Shown here piece by piece: positions 17,794 through 26,277 of a stretch of 64,000 nucleotides of DNA. The translations under genes were made by a program, and so were the position numbers. Within the stretch, counting starts at the first letter, position 1, and each line of letters starts with the position of its first letter. Location of the stretch: positions 496,001 through 560,000 of the forward strand of contig CAWICN010000001.1 in NCBI GenBank assembly GCA_963834725.1. The letters run 5' to 3'. The notes under the pieces are model-generated. The model worked only from the letters and a program-made list of their open reading frames with translations, did no database searches and was not told the DNA's origin. The stretch is from PALSA-693 sp963834725 (GTDB lineage: Bacteria > Actinomycetota > Acidimicrobiia > Acidimicrobiales > Palsa-688).

Positions 17794-18389
17794 CTGCGGG
17801 CTCCGTCGAGGAACAAGGTCACGATCTCGGGAGCCGACGAAGGCTGCGGGCCGGCGATCATCGGATGGCTCGACGCCACGATGACGCTTAAAAGGAGATG
17901 GCCCGCGGTTGTCGGCGCCACCCTGAGGTCACATCTGTCGCTTTCGAGGAGTCTGCCCAGCGCGTCAGCGAGCGGGGCAAAGAAGTTCTTGTCGGCATGG
18001 GATTTGTCCCGGCCCACCCCGAGCGTCGACATCAGTTGCCAGACTCCATCCAGGTAGGCCTGGAGCAACTCCACTGCCTCGGCCAGACGGTCATCTATCG
18101 AACGGGCTGAGCCGATAGCGTCCAGTTGAGTGGCTGTAGGCCCGGGGTCGAAGCCGGCGCGGGCGGCGGCCTCGAGCAGATCGTCCTTGTCGGCAAAGAC
18201 GCTGAAAATGGTGCCTTCCGCGATGCCGGCGGCTCTGGCTATCTCCCTGGTCGTAACCGACGGCCCGATCGTACGCAGCAAGGGGAGGGTCGCAGCGATG
18301 ATCGCCGCCCGCCGTTCGGAGGGCGGCAGTGGCGCCGCCCGGTGCCGTGGGGGGTCCGCGGTCGCTGTGGTCGATGCTCTCACTGCCAT
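17790..18389 (-). CDS. TetR-family repressor of the ABC exporter operon
   Basis: About 199 residues from ATG 18389 (MAVRAST). The N-terminal helix-turn-helix reads IIAATLPLLRTIGPSVTTREIARAAG then IAEGTIFSVFADKDDLLEAA, the standard TetR DNA-binding domain. The C-terminal ligand domain is not recognisable to a subfamily. It is the first gene of the operon with the two ABC genes and faces an 18-base palindrome at 18402, 13 bases from its start, so auto-repression with ligand release is the likely logic. Confidence 0.88.
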   Translation of the reverse strand: MAVRASTTATADPPRHRAAPLPPSERRAAIIAATLPLLRTIGPSVTTREIARAAGIAEGTIFSVFADKDDLLEAAARAGFDPGPTATQLDAIGSARSIDDRLAEAVELLQAYLDGVWQLMSTLGVGRDKSHADKNFFAPLADALGRLLESDRCDLRVAPTTAGHLLLSVIVASSHPMIAGPQPSSAPEIVTLFLDGARR

Positions 18390-18401
18390 GAGCATACAAT
18401 A

Positions 18402-18419
18402 TGAGTGAGGACTCACTCA
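18402..18419. promoter_or_regulatory. TetR operator palindrome
   Basis: TGAGTGAG-GA-CTCACTCA is a palindrome with perfect 8-base arms, between the divergent TetR gene (start 18389) and the dienelactone hydrolase gene (start 18442). Its size and place are those of a TetR operator controlling both directions. Confidence 0.82.
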
Positions 18420-18441
18420 ACCGTGAGGGTTACACTGGCGC

Positions 18442-19152
18442 ATGTCCGAGATCCGCATTCCCGCCCCCGACGGCGACCTTCGAGCCGACGTGTCCCGCCC
18501 CAGCATTGGAGACGGACCGTGGCCCGGGGTCGTGGTCATCCACGACGTGTTCGGCTTCACGAACCACACTCTTGAACACTCGTCCCGTCTCGCAGCCGCC
18601 GGCTACCTGGCGGTCACGCCCGACCTGTACGCGCGGGGTGGGATGGTGCGCTGCGTCAAAGCCACGATGGGGGCGATGATCAGTGGCGAGGGTACGGCGT
18701 ACCGCGATATCGAGGCGTGCCGGAACTGGCTGACCTCGCAACCGGACTGCACCGGGAAGGTCGGCGTGATCGGGTTCTGTATGGGCGGAGGGTTCGCGCT
18801 GATGACCGCGAACCAGGGGTTCGCGGCGTCCGCCCCGAATTATGGGCCGCTGCCCCGGGATCTCGCCGCCGCCATGGCGGGGGCCTGCCCCGTCGTGGCC
18901 AGCTACGGCGCCAAGGATAAGGGCGACATGCGAGGTGCGGCGAACCGCCTCGAGGCCGCTCTGACCGGGGCTGGCATCCCCCACGATGTCAAGGAGTACC
19001 CCGACGCCGGCCATAGCTTCATGGATCGCTTCAACGTCGGGCCGCTGCTACCCATCGTCCGGGTGGCCGGATTCGGTTATCAGCGGGAAAGCGCAGAGGA
19101 CGCCTGGGCGCGAGTCCTGCGGTTTTTCGAAGAACATCTACGGCCGGCGTGA
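18442..19152 (+). CDS. Dienelactone hydrolase-family protein
   Basis: 236 residues of the alpha/beta-hydrolase DLH family. The nucleophile elbow is GFCMGGGFAL (Cys), the acid is probably Asp of YGAKDKGD, and the His is in DAGHSFMDRF: the Cys-Asp-His triad of dienelactone hydrolases. Such enzymes open dienelactones in chlorocatechol-type pathways, but many members act on other esters. It shares the intergenic operator with the TetR regulator and starts the rightward cluster that continues with the thiolase-fold gene 15 bases downstream. Confidence 0.85.
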   Translation: MSEIRIPAPDGDLRADVSRPSIGDGPWPGVVVIHDVFGFTNHTLEHSSRLAAAGYLAVTPDLYARGGMVRCVKATMGAMISGEGTAYRDIEACRNWLTSQPDCTGKVGVIGFCMGGGFALMTANQGFAASAPNYGPLPRDLAAAMAGACPVVASYGAKDKGDMRGAANRLEAALTGAGIPHDVKEYPDAGHSFMDRFNVGPLLPIVRVAGFGYQRESAEDAWARVLRFFEEHLRPA

Positions 19153-19167
19153 AGTCGGCCAGGCGTC

Positions 19168-20349
19168 ATGACAGACCTTGATCGCCTTTCCCGCCTGTCC
19201 AACCAGGTCGCGGTCGTCGGGGTGGGCGAGACCGACTTCGCTTATGATTATTCACGGTCGCGGTCGGGCCAGGCGGGGACTGACCGGTACCTTTGCGCAG
19301 CGGTGGCCCTCAAACGGGCCCTGACCGATGCCGGCCTGGGCAAGGACGACCTGGACGGCCTCATCGTCGGCCCGCCCCTGGCCTACGAGCGCACCGCCGA
19401 GGTGCTCGGGATCGAACCTCGCTGGGGCGGGTCGGGGGATGCGATCGGAGCGCTGCTGGAGGGCGTCCTCGCCATCACGGCCGGTCTGGCCTCGACAGTG
19501 GCGCTGGTGTACGGCAACGACCAACGAAGCGTTGGAACCGCCTACGGCGGTCCCAGCGCCATGGGCGGGGAAGCCATTCTGAGTTACGTCTATTACGCCC
19601 CATGGGGGATGACCTCGCAGGGAGCGCTGTACGCCATGATGACCCAGCGCTATATGCAGCTTCACGGCGTGTCAGCCGCCGACCTCGGCCAGGTCGCCGT
19701 CGCTGAACGGCAGTTCGCCAGCATGAACCCCAATGCGATCATGCGTTCACCCATTACCGTCGACGACTACCTGAGCGCCCCGTACATCACCGAACCGTTG
19801 CGCCTCTTCGATTATTGCCTGATCAACGACGGCGGGGTCGCCCTGATCCTGACCACACGGGATCGGGCCGCAAAGAGCGCCCAGCCGGTCGTGACCGTCG
19901 CCGGAATGGGTCGGGCTGAGGAGAAGCGAGAGGCCACCAGCCTGCGACCCCGGCTCATCAACTTCTACCACGAGGGGCATCGACTCGTGCGCGAGCAGGT
20001 CTACAACTCGGCGAGCGTCGACATCTCCGACATCGGTGCACTCGGGGTCTACGACAGCTTTAGCTGCCACGTCCTGTATGCCCTGGAGGGCTTCGGGTTC
20101 TGCGCCGAGGGCGACGCCGGAGGGTTCATCCGGGAAACGGGGATCGGGCCGTCCGGCGCCCTTCCGGTCAACACATCCGGCGGTCACCTCTCGGAGAGTT
20201 ACATGCAGGGGTGGGGCCATCAGGTCGAGTTGGTTCGCCAGGCACGGGGCAGTTGCGGCGATCGGCAGGTCGACCGGGCGGACCACGTGCAGTACATCTC
20301 CGATGTGGCCGGCAGCGTCATCTCGGTGATCTACCGACGGTGGCGCTGA
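19168..20349 (+). CDS. Thiolase-fold (SCPx/Ltp2-like) protein lacking the Cys nucleophile
   Basis: 393 residues. It starts with MTDLDRLSRLSNQVAVVGVG, and the region of the thiolase nucleophile reads WGGSGDAIGALLEG, without cysteine. The C-terminal loop is VNTSGGHLSESYMQGWGH, keeping the Tyr but with Gln where relatives have His. A DUF35 gene follows. By analogy with Ltp2 it is probably a retro-aldolase subunit for a branched acyl-CoA; the His-to-Gln change may alter chemistry. The last codons and stop are duplicated as a 15-base tandem repeat. Confidence 0.8.
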   Translation: MTDLDRLSRLSNQVAVVGVGETDFAYDYSRSRSGQAGTDRYLCAAVALKRALTDAGLGKDDLDGLIVGPPLAYERTAEVLGIEPRWGGSGDAIGALLEGVLAITAGLASTVALVYGNDQRSVGTAYGGPSAMGGEAILSYVYYAPWGMTSQGALYAMMTQRYMQLHGVSAADLGQVAVAERQFASMNPNAIMRSPITVDDYLSAPYITEPLRLFDYCLINDGGVALILTTRDRAAKSAQPVVTVAGMGRAEEKREATSLRPRLINFYHEGHRLVREQVYNSASVDISDIGALGVYDSFSCHVLYALEGFGFCAEGDAGGFIRETGIGPSGALPVNTSGGHLSESYMQGWGHQVELVRQARGSCGDRQVDRADHVQYISDVAGSVISVIYRRWR

Positions 20350-20365
20350 CGACGGTGGCGCTGAC
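20336..20365. repeat. 15-base tandem duplication over a stop codon
   Basis: Two perfect copies of GACGGTGGCGCTGAC. The first contains the stop of the thiolase-fold gene (20347-20349); the second fills the spacer up to the ATG at 20367 of the DUF35 gene. Confidence 0.95.
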
Positions 20366-20366
20366 C

Positions 20367-20783
20367 ATGCCGGTACGCCGCCCCCAACCCCGCCGCCACA
20401 GAGACGAGGTCCCGTTCTGGGAGTACGTTCAGGCCAAAGAATTGCGACTGCAGCGCTGCCGCGACTGCGCCTATGTCCGGTATCCACCGGCGCCGGTCTG
20501 TCCATCGTGCCTGTCGGAATCATCCGGGTGGGAGAGGATGTCCGGCCAGGGGACCCTCCTGTCCTGGGTGGTGTTCCACCGCCAGTACTTCCCCGAGTTG
20601 CCGCCGCCCTATACGGTCGCCGCTGTGCAACTGACCGAAGGACCGATTCTGATCGCCAATCTGCTGGATGTCGACGAGCGCCCGCCTGTCCTCGGTATGC
20701 CGGTCTCGGTGACCTTCGAGGAGGTAGCCGATGCTGACGGCGGCGGCCGGTGGTGGATCTACCAGTGGACCGGTTCCCAGTAG
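20367..20783 (+). CDS. DUF35 zinc-ribbon/OB-fold partner protein
   Basis: 138 residues from ATG 20367 (MPVRRPQPRRHRDEVPFWEY). The zinc ribbon has CRDC and CPSC pairs, and the OB-fold follows (GQGTLLSWVVFHRQYFPELPPPYTVAAVQLTEGP). WEYVQAKELRLQRC is the standard lead-in helix. It is placed directly after the thiolase-fold gene at 19168 and before the CoA transferase, so it probably completes that aldolase. Confidence 0.85.
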   Translation: MPVRRPQPRRHRDEVPFWEYVQAKELRLQRCRDCAYVRYPPAPVCPSCLSESSGWERMSGQGTLLSWVVFHRQYFPELPPPYTVAAVQLTEGPILIANLLDVDERPPVLGMPVSVTFEEVADADGGGRWWIYQWTGSQ

Positions 20784-20812
20784 GGGTACCCGGTATGGGA
20801 GGGAGACCCGAA

Positions 20813-22000
20813 ATGGACGATGCCGCCAATCACCCTCGCCGGCCACTCGACGGGGTGCGAATTTTCGACCTGACCATATTCATGGTCGGCCCGTGGGCGT
20901 CCATGCTCCTCGGTGCGATGGGGGCGGAGGTCCTCCACATCGAGCAGCCCGATATCGATTGGAAGGACCTGTCCGCCGGGGTCCCGCCCACCATCAACGG
21001 CACATCGATCGGTTACATCACCTGGAACATGAACAAGCGGGGGCTGTTCCTCGATCTCAAGGTCGAGCAGGACCGGAAGTTTGCCTACCAGCTCATCGAG
21101 ACCTGTGACGCGTTTCTCTGCAACATGCGGCCGGGCGTCGCCGAGCGGCTCGGGATGGGTTACGACCACTTGTCGACCATCAACCCGCGGCTGGTTTACG
21201 TCCGGGGCACGGGGTACGGGCCGACAGGGCCCCGGGCCGGTGACCGCGCCACCGACAACGTCATTCAGTCATTGACCGGTTTCTGGTCGACCCAGGGCCA
21301 ACGAGGCTCATTCGGCGAGGCGTATCGCCACTACACCCAGCTGGACGCGATGACCGGCAACACCCTCGCCCAAGCCATCCTCCTCGGGCTGTACGCCCGG
21401 CGGAGGACCGGATCGGGCCAGATGATCGACGTGACCATGCTGGACGCCGCCGCCACCCTCCAGGCTCCGCGGCTGGCCGAGCATTTCGCGGGTTTCATCC
21501 ACCAGCCGATGAGCAGCTCGTCGTTTTCGACCGCCCCGGATCGCGCCTTCCGCTGCGAGGACGGCCGGTGGATCGGGGTGAGTGTTACATCTGACGCGGA
21601 GTGGGCTGCCCTGTGCACGTCGGCCGACCAGCCGGCGCTGGCGAGTGACCCTCGTTATCGGTCGAACCGGGAGCGGGTGGTCAACCGGCAGGCCCTCGAG
21701 GAGGATTTGATTCCGATCTTCTCTCGCCGGCCCCAGTCGTACTGGGTCCACACCCTGGCCCGGGCCGGCATCCCGTTCGGGGCTCCGCTCGGATGGGAGG
21801 TCCTGCGCAACCATCGCCAGGTGCTGGACAACGACTACGTCGTCGAGGTCGACACACCTGCATGGGGCACCGTCTGGACGGGAGGACCGCCGTGGCACCT
21901 GTCGAAGACCCCGGCCCGGATGGGTCCGCCCCCGATCCCCGGCAGTGACACGTTCGATCTCCAGTCGAAGATGGCCGCAATCCCAGAGGAGTCCCGGTGA
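20813..22000 (+). CDS. CaiB/BaiF family III CoA transferase, first subunit
   Basis: 395 residues from ATG 20813 (MDDAANHPRRPLDGVRIFDL), behind GGGAGGGAG; ATG 20795 is an alternative. The family features are LDGVRIFDLTIFMVGPWASMLLGAMGAEVLHIEQP, NMNKRGLFLDLK, and QLDAMTGNTLAQAILLGLYARRRTGSGQ, whose Asp is at the position of the catalytic aspartate. The stop overlaps the GTG of a second CaiB-type gene (GTGA), suggesting a heteromeric transferase like BbsEF. It moves CoA between a donor such as succinyl-CoA and the pathway acid. Confidence 0.87.
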   Translation: MDDAANHPRRPLDGVRIFDLTIFMVGPWASMLLGAMGAEVLHIEQPDIDWKDLSAGVPPTINGTSIGYITWNMNKRGLFLDLKVEQDRKFAYQLIETCDAFLCNMRPGVAERLGMGYDHLSTINPRLVYVRGTGYGPTGPRAGDRATDNVIQSLTGFWSTQGQRGSFGEAYRHYTQLDAMTGNTLAQAILLGLYARRRTGSGQMIDVTMLDAAATLQAPRLAEHFAGFIHQPMSSSSFSTAPDRAFRCEDGRWIGVSVTSDAEWAALCTSADQPALASDPRYRSNRERVVNRQALEEDLIPIFSRRPQSYWVHTLARAGIPFGAPLGWEVLRNHRQVLDNDYVVEVDTPAWGTVWTGGPPWHLSKTPARMGPPPIPGSDTFDLQSKMAAIPEESR

Positions 22001-23127
22001 GCGCCGGCCCGCTGGATGGCGTGAGGGTGGTCGAGGTCGCTGAAGGCGTCGCCGGGCCGATGACCGGGAGATTGCTGGGGGACGCTGGCGCCGATGTGGT
22101 CAAGGTGGAGACGGCCGGTGGGGACCGGGCCCGGGCGTGGGGACCGCCGGACGTGGACGGCACGAGCGTCGTGTTCTCGGCTCTCAACCGCAACAAGCGC
22201 TCGGTCGTTGTCGACGATGTCACCGGCCTGGACGTAGCTGAACTGATCGGCGACGCCGACGTCCTGGTCGTCGACGACGGGCGGCTCGACGTGGACAAGC
22301 TGATGTCCCGTTCTCCTGGACTGGTCGCTTGCGTGGTCTCGGGATGGGGACCCAACGGACCGTGGGCGGACCGCCCGGGCGGCGAGCTCCCTGCCCAGCT
22401 GGCGGCAGAGGCGCACACGTCGCTCGGTGTCCTCGGTGAGGAACCGGTGCGTCTCGGCAACGACCACGCCGGTATGCTGACGGCATCGTTCGCCGTTCAA
22501 GGCGTGGTCGCCGCCCTGCTCGTACGGGATGACGTTGGCGGCCAGCGGGTGGATGTCTCGTTGTTCGGTTCGCTGATGCAGATGCGGTCGACCCTGTGGG
22601 TCGCGCTGTCCAATCCCGACGAGTGGTGGGGATTCCACCTCGACAGCTACGTCAAGCCGCCCGAACACGGCTACACCTGTAAGGACCGCCGGATGTACTT
22701 CTCAATCGGACGGGTCGCCGACAGGGACCAGCTGGTCGCCGAGCTTCGAATGGAGTGGGTCCGGGACGACCCGCGGTGGGACCTGTTTCGGGTCGACACG
22801 GCAGGCGGGGCGGGGAGGTACTCCCATCTCGTGCATGACCTGTGGGATCGAGGTCTCTCACAATGGACCTACGACGAGGCCGCCGCGATCATCGAGCGCC
22901 ACGGCGGATGGGTCTTTCCTTACCTCGACTACGAGGAGTTCGTCGAAGATGACCACGTCCGCCAAATGGGGCTGGTGGTCGATGTCGAGAACAGCGATGG
23001 AACCGTCATGCGGGAACTTCGGCCGCCATGGCAGTTCACGGAGACGCCGGCGTCCATCCGACGGCCGGCACCCGGCCTCGGGGCCGACACGGCCGAGATC
23101 CTTGGAGCATCCGGAGGAGGTCAATGA
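21997..23127 (+). CDS. CaiB/BaiF family III CoA transferase, second subunit
   Basis: 376 residues with GTG start overlapping the previous stop. It begins GPLDGVRVVEVAEGVAGPMTGRLLGDAGADVVKVE, includes NRNKRSVVVDD, and has GNDHAGMLTASFAVQGVVAALLVRD with an aspartate at the expected catalytic place. The two subunits are only distantly alike. Its last codons overlap the ATG of the DUF35 gene at 23124 (ATGA), so translation is coupled through the whole cluster 20813-24774. Confidence 0.85.
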   Translation: MSAGPLDGVRVVEVAEGVAGPMTGRLLGDAGADVVKVETAGGDRARAWGPPDVDGTSVVFSALNRNKRSVVVDDVTGLDVAELIGDADVLVVDDGRLDVDKLMSRSPGLVACVVSGWGPNGPWADRPGGELPAQLAAEAHTSLGVLGEEPVRLGNDHAGMLTASFAVQGVVAALLVRDDVGGQRVDVSLFGSLMQMRSTLWVALSNPDEWWGFHLDSYVKPPEHGYTCKDRRMYFSIGRVADRDQLVAELRMEWVRDDPRWDLFRVDTAGGAGRYSHLVHDLWDRGLSQWTYDEAAAIIERHGGWVFPYLDYEEFVEDDHVRQMGLVVDVENSDGTVMRELRPPWQFTETPASIRRPAPGLGADTAEILGASGGGQ

Positions 23128-23600
23128 CAGGCGCGCCGCCCTCTGCAGACGGAGGATCCATGGCCCAGGCAACCGACGAAACCATTGGGAAACCTATACC
23201 GGCGCCGGGTGACCTCGACCGCCCCTACTGGGACGGGGCGCGCCAGGGGCTGTTGATGTTGCAACGGTGCACCGGGTGCGGGCGGTACTCGCACCCCCCG
23301 ACGATGATCTGTGCCCACTGCGGTAGCGAGGACCAGATATGGGAGAAGGCGAGCGGCCGGGGCACGATCCATTCCTTCACGATCGCCCGCCAGTCGACCA
23401 CCCGTGGATTCCAATCCGAGCTGCCTTACGTGGTTGTGCTGGTGGCGCTCGAGGAGGATCCAGACGTCCTGCTCCTGACCAACCTCGTCGGCGACGTCGA
23501 CCTGGATGCGCTCGACCTGGGTGATCCCGTGACGGTGATTTTCGAAGGGCGCGGTGAGATGGTTGTGCCCCAGTTCAAACCGGACCGCCACCGTGTTTGA
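23124..23600 (+). CDS. DUF35 zinc-ribbon/OB-fold partner protein
   Basis: 158 residues from ATG 23124, six bases after GGAGG; ATG 23160 is a second candidate. The zinc ribbon carries CTGC and CAHC; the OB-fold shows GRGTIHSFTIARQSTTRGFQ and LPYVVVLVALEEDPDVLLLTNL. It precedes its thiolase-fold partner (23593) and overlaps it by 8 bases, the reverse order to the two other pairs in this window. Confidence 0.85.
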   Translation: MTGAPPSADGGSMAQATDETIGKPIPAPGDLDRPYWDGARQGLLMLQRCTGCGRYSHPPTMICAHCGSEDQIWEKASGRGTIHSFTIARQSTTRGFQSELPYVVVLVALEEDPDVLLLTNLVGDVDLDALDLGDPVTVIFEGRGEMVVPQFKPDRHRV

Positions 23601-24774
23601 CGTCCGAGGAAAGGCGGCGGTGATCGGCGTCGGCCGCTCCGAGATCGGTCGCCGTTTGGAGCGGCCTCTGGGTCTGCTGGCCATCGACGCAGTACGCGCC
23701 GCGGTGGCCGACGCCGGTCTCAACCTGGGCGACGTAGACGGGATCACGACCTATCCGGAGCTGCCGGCCAGCGGGCACGGCGCGGCCCGGGATGGGGAGC
23801 ACATCGTCTCGACGGCCTGGATGATCCGCAACCTCGGCCTGGATCGCCTCAACTATTGGGGAGAGTCCGGGGCCGGCAATATCAGTACTGCGATCGGGGA
23901 AGCCATCCGGGCCGTCGTCACCGGGTGCTGCGAGACGGTAGTGGTTTTCCGGGCGCTGTCCCAGCCCCGGGAGGGGAGCTACACCCAGTTCGTCGGCAAC
24001 CGGGCGTCCGGTGCTGCCGCGTTCACGGCTCCTTATGGAGCCGCCCATGCCCCGTTGACGTTCGCTCTCAACTACTACATGCGTTACCAGCGGTTGTTCG
24101 GCGCCCGCCGCGAGCATATGGCCGCGTACGTTCTGGCGGCGCGTCGGGGTGCCAATCTCAACCCGGCCGCCATCTTCTCCGACGTTCCCCTCACCTTCGA
24201 GGATTACATGAGCTGCCGCATGATCGCCGACCCAATTTGCCTGTTCGACTGCGATATGCCTGTGGATGGGGCCTCGGCGATCGTGGTGTCCTCGGCCGAC
24301 CGGGCCCGGAGTCTGCCCAATCCCCCGGCCTACATCACTGGTTACGGCCAGGCCAGCTGGGCGCCCCACGCCGCGCCGATCGAGCAGCTCTGGCACCGGA
24401 CCCGCACCCTCGGCGCCCAGCTGTGGGAGTCATCGGGCTTGACCACCCGTGACGTCGACGCGGCCATGCTCTACGACGGGTTTGCCCCCGACATCTACTT
24501 CTGGCTGGAGGGCATGGGTTTCTGTGAGCGGGGTCACGCCTTCGAATGGATCCAGGACGGGCGCGTCGAGATAGACGGGGAGTTGCCGATAAACACGTTT
24601 GGCGGCAACCTGAGCGAGGGCCGGCTCCACGGTATCGGCCACTGGGTCGAGGGCGCGTTGCAGGTCCAGGGTCGGGCCGCCGGCCGGCAGGTTCGCAACG
24701 CTGAGCACGTGATTGTCGCCACCGGACTGCTCGGGCACGGCTCTGGGGTCATCCTGAGCCGGGAGCCCCGATAG
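23593..24774 (+). CDS. Thiolase-fold protein lacking Cys and loop Tyr
   Basis: 393 residues from GTG 23593 (VFDVRGKAAVIGVGRSEIGRR); the frame is open to 23554 but the start in the overlap fits relatives. The nucleophile region reads WGESGAGNISTAIGEAI, without cysteine. The C-terminal loop is INTFGGNLSEGRLHGIGHW, with Arg instead of the Tyr seen in the other two copies. It should pair with the DUF35 product just upstream. With both residues changed the reaction is less predictable than for its paralogues. Confidence 0.8.
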   Translation: MFDVRGKAAVIGVGRSEIGRRLERPLGLLAIDAVRAAVADAGLNLGDVDGITTYPELPASGHGAARDGEHIVSTAWMIRNLGLDRLNYWGESGAGNISTAIGEAIRAVVTGCCETVVVFRALSQPREGSYTQFVGNRASGAAAFTAPYGAAHAPLTFALNYYMRYQRLFGARREHMAAYVLAARRGANLNPAAIFSDVPLTFEDYMSCRMIADPICLFDCDMPVDGASAIVVSSADRARSLPNPPAYITGYGQASWAPHAAPIEQLWHRTRTLGAQLWESSGLTTRDVDAAMLYDGFAPDIYFWLEGMGFCERGHAFEWIQDGRVEIDGELPINTFGGNLSEGRLHGIGHWVEGALQVQGRAAGRQVRNAEHVIVATGLLGHGSGVILSREPR

Positions 24775-25008
24775 CCGGCCGGACCAGCCGACTGGGGCGC
24801 GCCCGGCGTCCGCCGAAGGTGGGGCCGGCCCGACCGGGCCTGGGCCTGGCCCCCCGGCCGGCCCCTGACCTTCCTCCTCGCCATCGGCTTGGAGCCGCGT
24901 GCGGCCCAGGTCGGCGTCCCGCGACAGCTATTGGTAGGCTGGTGGACATATATGGCAGGCCCGGGATGTCGATGTCGCCGCGGCCCTGACAAACAGGGGG
25001 AATAGTCC
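24775..25008. other. G+C-rich intergenic spacer
   Basis: 234 bases without a convincing ORF. The first half is runs of GGCCGG/CCGGCC; the second half is less G+C-rich and ends with GGGGGAATAGTCC before the amidohydrolase ATG, so the promoter of that gene probably lies at about 24920-24990. I see no clear terminator stem. Confidence 0.6.
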
Positions 25009-26187
25009 ATGCCTGCAATGAGCCCGATCTTCCCCGGTATCAGCATCATCGACACCGATACGCACTGGAGCGAGCCCCACGACCTGTGGACCTCACTGGC
25101 CCCGCCCAAATACAAGGAGCTGGTACCCCAGATGCGCGAGCACGACGGCCGGCGCAAATGGGTGGTCAACGGTGACATCCCGCTCGCCGGCGACTCGGCG
25201 GCCAGCGCCATCCTCCCCGATGGCGAGAAGATGCTGGGGCTCGGCTTCCTCAAGCACGACGTGGACATGGTGCACGCCGCCTCCTACGACTGCAGCGCCC
25301 GACTACGACTGATGGACGAGATGGGCATCAGCCACGGCATTGTGTATCCCAACGTGGGCGGGTTCGGCAACCAGAACTTCCTCAGGGTCGACGACGCCGC
25401 CCTGCGCATCGCCTGTGTGGAGATCTACAACGACTGGATGAGCGACCTGCAGCAGCGTTCCGGGGAGCGCATCCTCCCGATGGCGCTGGTGCCCTGGTGG
25501 GATATCGACGCCTGCGTGGCGGAGGTGGACCGCATGCACCGGGCCGGGGCCAGGGGCATCGTCATGTGCTCCAACCCGCACGACTCGGGAATGCCCGACT
25601 TCGCCCAGCCGGACTGGCGCCCGTTCTGGGAGATCTGCGAAGCGCTGGAGATGCCGATCAACTTCCACATCGGCGCCTCTGAGGGCGACGTGGACTGGTC
25701 CGGCCGGGTGCCTTACAAGACCTGGACCGGCGATGTGAAGCTCAGTCTGGGCGGGGTCGCCATCTTTCTCGGTCAGTTGCGCTGGATGGTCAACCTTCTC
25801 ATCAGCGACGTCCCCGAGCGCTATCCCAGGCTCCGATTCGTTTCGGTGGAGAGCGGTATCGGCTGGATCCCCTTCGTGCTGGACGCCATGGACTACCAGT
25901 GCGGCGAGACCGCGCCCGAGCATCTCGCCCACCTGTCGATGAAGCCATCCGAGTACTTCCGGCGCCAGTTTTACGGCTGCTTCTGGTTCGAGCACCGAAC
26001 CCTGCAGTCCGCCATCGAGGCGATGGGCGCCGAGCGCATCATGTTCGAAACCGACATCCCGCACCCCACCTGCCTGTACCCCCACAGCGTGGAGCGGGTG
26101 CGCAACGCCATCTCGGAACTCGATCCGGGGGTCCAGCGCCGGATCCTCCAGGACAACGCCGCCGAGCTCTACAAGATCAAGGTGTGA
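25009..26187 (+). CDS. Amidohydrolase-2 family metal-dependent hydrolase
   Basis: 392 residues of a TIM-barrel amidohydrolase (PF04909 type). It begins IIDTDTHWSEPHDLW, where DTDxH replaces the usual DxHxH, continues with FHIGASEG (metal His), and ends with ERIMFETDIPHPTCLYP, which holds the conserved Asp. This subfamily, common in actinobacterial catabolic clusters next to CoA-dependent enzymes, includes decarboxylases and hydrolases. The substrate is unknown. It follows the CoA-transferase/aldolase cluster on the same strand. Confidence 0.85.
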   Translation: MPAMSPIFPGISIIDTDTHWSEPHDLWTSLAPPKYKELVPQMREHDGRRKWVVNGDIPLAGDSAASAILPDGEKMLGLGFLKHDVDMVHAASYDCSARLRLMDEMGISHGIVYPNVGGFGNQNFLRVDDAALRIACVEIYNDWMSDLQQRSGERILPMALVPWWDIDACVAEVDRMHRAGARGIVMCSNPHDSGMPDFAQPDWRPFWEICEALEMPINFHIGASEGDVDWSGRVPYKTWTGDVKLSLGGVAIFLGQLRWMVNLLISDVPERYPRLRFVSVESGIGWIPFVLDAMDYQCGETAPEHLAHLSMKPSEYFRRQFYGCFWFEHRTLQSAIEAMGAERIMFETDIPHPTCLYPHSVERVRNAISELDPGVQRRILQDNAAELYKIKV

Positions 26188-26277
26188 CGGCCGGGGGCGG
26201 TTGCTCCGCCCCGCGGCCGCGGCGCTGCCATCGCGACAGTCATCCCTGAAATGCACAGGGTCCGAGAGACGCTGGTA

